The translations under genes and the position numbers were made by a program. The notes beneath the pieces were generated by a model that worked only from the letters and a program-made list of their open reading frames with translations, did not search any database and was not told where the DNA came from. From Archaeoglobaceae archaeon (GTDB lineage Archaea > Halobacteriota > Archaeoglobi > Archaeoglobales > JdFR-42): DNA of 11,755 nucleotides. Every line of letters starts with the position of its first letter. Position 1 is the first letter of the stretch. Shown piece by piece: positions 7,842 through 11,755 of this stretch. Where the stretch lies: NCBI GenBank assembly GCA_015523685.1, contig WAJW01000224.1:1-11755 (forward strand), given 5' to 3'.

Positions 7842-9305
7842 ATGTACATAGATCTCCGTGAATGGATATCTGAAATGGCAGAGCTTGGAGAATTAAAGAG
7901 AATTGATGCAGAGATAGATCCGATTGAGGAAATGGCCTCTCTTACGTATATGGTTGGAAAACTTGATAAACCTCCCGCTTTGCTTTTTGAAAATATCAAG
8001 GGAAGTGCAAAAGGAAGGGTGCTTTTCAACATGTTCGGGAATAGTTCCCGGAGAATAGCGTACACATTTGGTCTCGATCCGGATGTTTCAATCAGGGATA
8101 TGGTTCCAGAGGTCAAGGAACTTTTGAAAAAGAAAAAAAAGCCTGAATACGTGAATGACGGACCCATTATGGAGAATGTTGTATTTGGAGATGATGTGGA
8201 TATTACGGAGTTTCCTGCTCCAAAAATGTGGCCAAGGGATGGAGGAAGATACATCGGTACTGCTGATGCCATCATTACAAGAGACCCCGATTCTGACTGG
8301 ATTAACGTCGGTGTTTACAGACAGATGATCGTGGATAAAAAAAGAGTTGGATTTTACTCCTCTCCAGGAAAGGATGTGGATATAATAAGGAGAAAATACT
8401 GGGAGAGGGGAGAACCGTGTCCTGTTGTGGCTGTTTACGGTACGGATCCGTTGCTGTATCTGATTGGTTCCCTTGCATTTCCCAGAGGTGAAAATGAGTT
8501 TGAACATGTTGCGGGTATTAAGGGGTCTTTCGAACTGATTGAAGGCCAGGTTACCGGTTTACCTATTCCGGCGAGGGCCGAACTCGTCATTGAAGGATAT
8601 TCCTATCCTGGAAAGACGGTTATTGAAGGACCTTTTGGTGAGTTTACTGGTTATTACGGGAGACCAGCTGAGGAAACTCCATATATAGATATAGAGGCGG
8701 TGTACTACAGAGATAATCCCATCATAACATCGGCCTTGATGGCTGAATATCCGCCCAGTGATCAGGCTCTTTTTTTCGGGATATGCAGGGCTGCTAAAAT
8801 CTGGGAAGATCTGGATAATCTCGGGATACCGGGTATAAAGGGTGTTTATTCACATCCTGCAGCAGCGGGTGGTTTTGGTATGACCATAGTCTCTCTCAAA
8901 CAGCTTCATCCAGGTCACGCCTCCCAGGTATTATCTCTTTCAGCTCAGTGTCCCGCAGGTGCATACTATTCCAAGATAATTGTAGCTGTGGATGACGATG
9001 TCGATCCTTACGACATCAATCAGGTGATATGGGCCCTTGCTACGAGATTCAGCCCGAAAGATGATATAACCGTTTTGAAGGATACATGGAGTACCTGGCT
9101 CGATCCCACTTTGAACCCCTCAGATATAAGGCCGTGGGGCTCGAAACTTCTTATAAACGCCTGCAAGGATCATAAACATTACGAAGAATTTTCTGCAAGA
9201 AATCTCCTTAGAAAAGAGACCTATGAAAGGGTGCTAAAGAGGTGGAGGGAGTTTGGAATAGAGGAAGATCCCCCCAGGGTTGACGTCTTTGAGGAGGAGG
9301 CCTGA
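7842..9305 (+). CDS. UbiD family decarboxylase/carboxylase, paralogue 2 (His-to-Asp at metal site)
   Basis: 487 residues, beginning MYIDLREWI as in other UbiD proteins. The family core is intact: Asn155 and Arg160 in NVGVYR, Glu219 in NEFEH, catalytic Glu262/Glu267 in IEGPFGE, the GLPIPARAELVIEGYSYPG segment, and the C-terminal VAVDDDVDPYDINQVIWA. The position 23 residues after Asn155, a metal-binding His in Fdc1-type enzymes and in paralogue 1 (GHH), reads GKD here (Asp178). Asp can still bind Mn2+, so altered rather than lost activity is likely (inference). The C-terminal tail (about 440-487) is longer than in the other two copies. The ATG has no ribosome binding site and sits about 25 bp from a TATA box, indicating a leaderless transcript. 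The stop TGA is one base before the start of paralogue 3, so the two are probably made together and may form a hetero-oligomer. Confidence 0.94.
   Translation: MYIDLREWISEMAELGELKRIDAEIDPIEEMASLTYMVGKLDKPPALLFENIKGSAKGRVLFNMFGNSSRRIAYTFGLDPDVSIRDMVPEVKELLKKKKKPEYVNDGPIMENVVFGDDVDITEFPAPKMWPRDGGRYIGTADAIITRDPDSDWINVGVYRQMIVDKKRVGFYSSPGKDVDIIRRKYWERGEPCPVVAVYGTDPLLYLIGSLAFPRGENEFEHVAGIKGSFELIEGQVTGLPIPARAELVIEGYSYPGKTVIEGPFGEFTGYYGRPAEETPYIDIEAVYYRDNPIITSALMAEYPPSDQALFFGICRAAKIWEDLDNLGIPGIKGVYSHPAAAGGFGMTIVSLKQLHPGHASQVLSLSAQCPAGAYYSKIIVAVDDDVDPYDINQVIWALATRFSPKDDITVLKDTWSTWLDPTLNPSDIRPWGSKLLINACKDHKHYEEFSARNLLRKETYERVLKRWREFGIEEDPPRVDVFEEEA
9291..9300 (+). promoter_or_regulatory. Strong Shine-Dalgarno site deciding the start of UbiD paralogue 3
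   Basis: GAGGAGGAGG ends six bases before the ATG at 9307, inside the last codons of paralogue 2. It supports ATG 9307 over the in-frame TTG at 9280 and fits translational coupling across the one-base gap between the genes. Confidence 0.7.
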
Positions 9306-9306
9306 A

Positions 9307-10704
9307 ATGGAGGGCCTGAGAGAGTTTCTTACAGAGTACGAGAAGGAACATCCTGATGAGGTTGTCTGGGTGGAAAGAGAGGTCAGAATGGATGATTTTG
9401 TTATCTCTTCCATTTTGGATAAGCTTGACAGAGAAAAAGAACCGCCTATCGTCATTTTCAAAAATCCTTTAAATCTCAGAGACGAGCCTTCGGACATACC
9501 GCTCGTGTTCAACATATTTGCCTCGAGAAAAAGATGTGCAAGAATCATAGGGGCGGATGATGAAAAATCCGGACTTGGGAAAAGGTTCTATCAGATAATT
9601 GATGAAAGGAAAGAACCTCTGATTGTAAACAGAAAAGAAGCTCCTGTTAAACAGAGTATTATAAGAGCCAATGAAGTTGATCTGAAGGAATTTCCGGTTC
9701 CGAAATTCCATGAAAAAGATTTTGGATTTAATTTCACAATGATTGACGGAGTAAAGGGTTTGAAAGAGGAATTCTATGAGTTCTCATTTGTCAAGAACAG
9801 GATCATTGATTCCAGAAAGCTGACCTTTGTTGCTCATCCAGGGCAGCATCTGGCTCTTGTACACGAAGATTACGAGGAAGAGGGTCTTGGTTGTCCTGTA
9901 ATTGTGATTCTCGGCCATCATCCCGGATTTCTTCTTGGAACTCTTCCACTAATGCCATTTGGAAACAATGATTACGAGACAATTTCATCATTCTTTAACA
10001 ATGGCATACGCCTAACTCCATCTGAAACGTGGGGTGAGAAATTTCTCATTCCCGCAGATGCTGAGATTGTTATCGAGGGTGAGATAATTCCGGGAGAAAG
10101 AGAAATCACAAATCCCTTTGGAGAGATAACGGGGTACTATCAGCCAAGGATGGAGAAACCTGTGATTAAAGTGACTGCTATCAACATGAGAAAAAATCCA
10201 CTGATACAGCATATCTTTCCTGCGCGAAAGGAACATTTCAATCTTGGTGGAATCCCGAAGGAAGGCAGTCTTCTCAGAAAATTAAAAACTGTTGATCCCA
10301 ATGTAAAAGCTGTGCATTTTCCATATTCAGGCCAATCGAGAATGAGCTGTTACATATCGGTTAAAAAATTGAGAGATGGGATTCCTAAAAGACTCGCCAT
10401 GCTTGCCCTTTCCGAATCAGCCCAGCTCAGGGTCGTTGTTGTGGTTGACGATGATATCGATGTGTTCGACGAAAGGGAAGTTCTGTGGGCGGTTGTTACA
10501 AGAACAAGATTTTCCGATAATATTGACATAATCAGGAATGTTGAGGCTCTTCACAAATGGCTCGGGTTGGAGAAGTTAATAATAGATGCAACAGTTCAGG
10601 ATGCTGAATTTCTGGAAAGGAATTCCCTTCCACAGGACGTTTATGAAAAGGTGAAGCTGGAGGACTGGATTTCAGATGGTACAGTAAGAAAATCTATCAG
10701 TTAA
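9307..10704 (+). CDS. UbiD family protein, paralogue 3 (degenerate catalytic site)
   Basis: 465 residues from ATG 9307, with a strong Shine-Dalgarno just upstream. UbiD architecture is clear: FKNPLN, VDLKEFPVPKFHEKDFG, LIPADAEIVIEGEIIPGE, NPFGEITGYY, and VVVVVDDDIDVFDEREVLWA. Placed on the canonical residues, His181 (PGQH), Glu224 (NDYE) and Glu273 (PFGE) are kept. However, the metal/cofactor Asn is Glu158, the catalytic Arg is Lys163 and the first catalytic Glu is Thr268. These three changes make normal prenyl-FMN decarboxylase chemistry doubtful. The protein could be a non-catalytic or specialised subunit pairing with paralogue 2, with which it is translationally coupled. UbiD enzymes with two different UbiD-like subunits are known in phenylphosphate carboxylase (established). 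Whether one of those subunits shows the same substitutions is not known to me. The reading frame is intact and the protein is full length, so it is not a simple pseudogene. Confidence 0.9.
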   Translation: MEGLREFLTEYEKEHPDEVVWVEREVRMDDFVISSILDKLDREKEPPIVIFKNPLNLRDEPSDIPLVFNIFASRKRCARIIGADDEKSGLGKRFYQIIDERKEPLIVNRKEAPVKQSIIRANEVDLKEFPVPKFHEKDFGFNFTMIDGVKGLKEEFYEFSFVKNRIIDSRKLTFVAHPGQHLALVHEDYEEEGLGCPVIVILGHHPGFLLGTLPLMPFGNNDYETISSFFNNGIRLTPSETWGEKFLIPADAEIVIEGEIIPGEREITNPFGEITGYYQPRMEKPVIKVTAINMRKNPLIQHIFPARKEHFNLGGIPKEGSLLRKLKTVDPNVKAVHFPYSGQSRMSCYISVKKLRDGIPKRLAMLALSESAQLRVVVVVDDDIDVFDEREVLWAVVTRTRFSDNIDIIRNVEALHKWLGLEKLIIDATVQDAEFLERNSLPQDVYEKVKLEDWISDGTVRKSIS

Positions 10705-10735
10705 ATTTTTTATTTATTTTTTAATAAAAAAATTT
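10703..10735. terminator. AT-rich bidirectional terminator-like stretch
   Basis: AAATTTTTTATT at 10703-10714 is repeated in near-perfect inverted form at 10723-10735 (AATAAAAAAATTT, one extra A). Both strands show long T tracts, which suit archaeal intrinsic termination. The element sits between the convergent UbiD paralogue 3 and epimerase-like genes and overlaps the UbiD 3 stop codon. Confidence 0.6.
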
Positions 10736-10753
10736 TAAGTAATTTCATTACAT

Positions 10754-11161
10754 CTATTTTTCTTCCAGCTCAATGAGAACTCCAAAGCAGTCCTTAGGGT
10801 GAATAAAAGCGTATCTGTTGCTGTATTCTTCAGGATGCAGGTTCTCTCCAACCACACGATATCCCATGGATCTTATCCTCTCGAGTGCCTTTTCAATATC
10901 ATCGACTCTGAAGCAGATGTGATGGAAACCCTCACCTCTCTTTTTTAAAAATTCACTTACTATGCTCGAATCATCCAGAGGTTCCAGTAACTCAACTCTC
11001 CATCCATTTGATTTGAGAAACTGATAGTTTATACCCTCTTCTTTCATCTTCACCTTATCACCCTGAAGTTCGAAGTTTAGAAATTCGGTAAAAAACCTCG
11101 TTGCTCTATCGATGTTCCTGACTGCAATTGCTATATGGTCGACCTCTCCTATTTCTTCCAT
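10754..11161 (-). CDS. Methylmalonyl-CoA epimerase-like VOC (glyoxalase fold) protein
   Basis: 135 residues from ATG at 11161. This start is preferred over the in-frame ATG at 11200 because AAGGTGG lies five bases upstream, and because the protein then opens EVDHIAIAV with the usual family length. Two beta-alpha-beta-beta-beta modules are visible. Likely metal ligands are His9 (DHIAIAV), Glu57 or Glu60 (WRVELLEP), His80 or His81 (GEGFHHICFRV) and Glu131 (GVLIELEE). The segments KRGEGFHHICFRVDDIEKAL and RYAFIHPKDCFGVLIEL follow the methylmalonyl-CoA epimerase pattern closely. That enzyme interconverts the two epimers of methylmalonyl-CoA in propionyl-CoA/succinyl-CoA metabolism. No mutase or carboxylase gene is in view, so a different VOC reaction on a CoA thioester or an aromatic intermediate cannot be excluded. 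It converges on the UbiD 2-3 operon and appears to be transcribed alone in this window. Confidence 0.85.
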   Translation of the reverse strand: MEEIGEVDHIAIAVRNIDRATRFFTEFLNFELQGDKVKMKEEGINYQFLKSNGWRVELLEPLDDSSIVSEFLKKRGEGFHHICFRVDDIEKALERIRSMGYRVVGENLHPEEYSNRYAFIHPKDCFGVLIELEEK

Positions 11162-11306
11162 TAAATCCACCTTCATCTCATGAGTGTTTTCAAGGTTCAT
11201 AATCTTTCTGGATGCACTCCTGACTGAGAGGTAATTTTAAACAAACCTATTGGTTGAATGAAGTTTTAAAATATCGATTAAGTGCACTAGCAGAATTGTT
11301 TCATAA

Positions 11307-11755
11307 GGTTTGCAGTTCATAGACTTAAATCCAACTATTGAACGCAATCTCTATAAATTTGAGATTAGACTTCATCCTCAGATTGATAGGCTGAAGGAGG
11401 AGACTTATATCAGGAAAATAAGGATCTTATCCTTAAATTCGTTAGAAATCTGCAGATAGATGGGATAAAACTACCAGAAAATACTCAGATACGTTCAGAC
11501 TTTACAGAAACTCCAGCAATGGAAAAACAGGCCATTCAAAGAATGGACAGAAGATCACGTCTGGTTTTGCTGTACGTTATCGAGAACAACAAATATAAGG
11601 TTCATACAATAGATGAATTCATAATGAAATTGAGAGAGTTAATGAGGAAAATAAGGAAGATTGAACTTTTAAATGTGCTAAAAAACTGGAATCTTTTGAA
11701 ATTTTCCCGGGTCATGCAGATATCTTGCATGTGAATACTGAGGATGAAGTTTTTC
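11307..11755 (+). pseudogene. Decayed archaeal tyrosine recombinase (integrase), N-terminal part, runs off right edge
   Basis: No single frame is open, but consecutive pieces from different plus-strand frames join into the SAM-like N-terminal domain of archaeal integrases. Frame A gives FEIRLHPQIDRLKEETY (to about 11410). Frame B gives YQENKDLILKFVRNLQIDGI (about 11408-11467). Frame A again gives NYQKILRYVQTLQKLQQWKN and RPFKEWTEDHVW (about 11469-11564). Frame B again gives VIENNKYKVHTIDEFIMKLR (about 11577-11636). A third frame gives HADILHVNTEDEVF near the right edge, reminiscent of the ILTxEEV segment that opens the catalytic domain. At least three frame changes and several in-frame stops show it cannot make a full protein. 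The 71-codon stretch from ATG 11519 is a by-product of one frame. The catalytic Arg/His/Tyr residues would lie outside the window. It suggests an old integrated element at this boundary. The family call is from remembered sequence patterns. Confidence 0.65.

Noticed and set aside
7842..8507. Long minus-strand open frames opposite UbiD paralogue 2
   Set aside because: They are antisense to a clear UbiD gene, have low-complexity Ser/Phe-rich translations and no recognisable domain.
11201..11306. Promoter for the epimerase-like gene
   Set aside because: Several AT-rich blocks (for example TTTAAAAT and ATATTTTAAAA on the minus strand) could serve, but none stands out, so no site is called.
11519..11734. 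71-codon open frame starting MEKQAIQRMDRR as a gene
   Set aside because: Its ATG has no ribosome binding site, and only part of the frame (VIENNKYKVHTIDEFI) resembles a protein family. The preceding residues match integrase only in another frame, so it is a piece of the recombinase relic.

Overview
The window looks archaeal, most plausibly an anaerobic euryarchaeon of the Archaeoglobales type (inference). The reasons are archaeal BRE/TATA-like promoters, GGTGA/GGTGG-type ribosome binding sites, an apparently leaderless gene start, a TrmB-family regulator, and the remains of an archaeal CTP-dependent riboflavin kinase and of an archaeal-type tyrosine recombinase. An AprA-like flavoprotein and three UbiD-family proteins suggest anaerobic carboxylate or aromatic metabolism.

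Layout. The left third (1-4281) is a minus-strand transporter operon, in transcription order: a Tat-exported TAXI-type substrate-binding lipoprotein, a fused TRAP permease, and an AprA/fumarate-reductase-like FAD protein that runs off the left edge. Genes are 1-5 bp apart. The middle (4435-7732) is also minus strand: TrmB-like regulator, UbiD paralogue 1, HAD-family hydrolase, then a broken riboflavin kinase gene that overlaps the HAD 3' end. Across a 109 bp divergent control region with a palindrome and a clear TATA box, UbiD paralogues 2 and 3 run on the plus strand (7842-10704) and are probably translationally coupled. They converge on a methylmalonyl-CoA-epimerase-like VOC gene (10754-11161) across an AT-rich bidirectional terminator-like stretch. 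The right end (about 11307-11755) has no intact gene. It holds a frameshifted tyrosine recombinase relic.

How the genes may work together (inference). The TRAP-TAXI system imports an organic, possibly aromatic, carboxylate. The UbiD proteins (prenyl-FMN decarboxylase/carboxylase family) act on it or a derivative, and the TrmB protein senses a ligand and controls both divergent UbiD transcripts. The three UbiDs are not equivalent. Paralogue 1 keeps every canonical cofactor/metal and catalytic residue. Paralogue 2 has Asp where the metal-binding His is expected. Paralogue 3 has lost the catalytic Arg and one catalytic Glu while keeping others. UbiD paralogues beside a HAD protein recall, without proving, the phenylphosphate carboxylase arrangement. 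No ubiX, phenylphosphate synthase or CoA ligase is visible here, so the substrate stays unknown.
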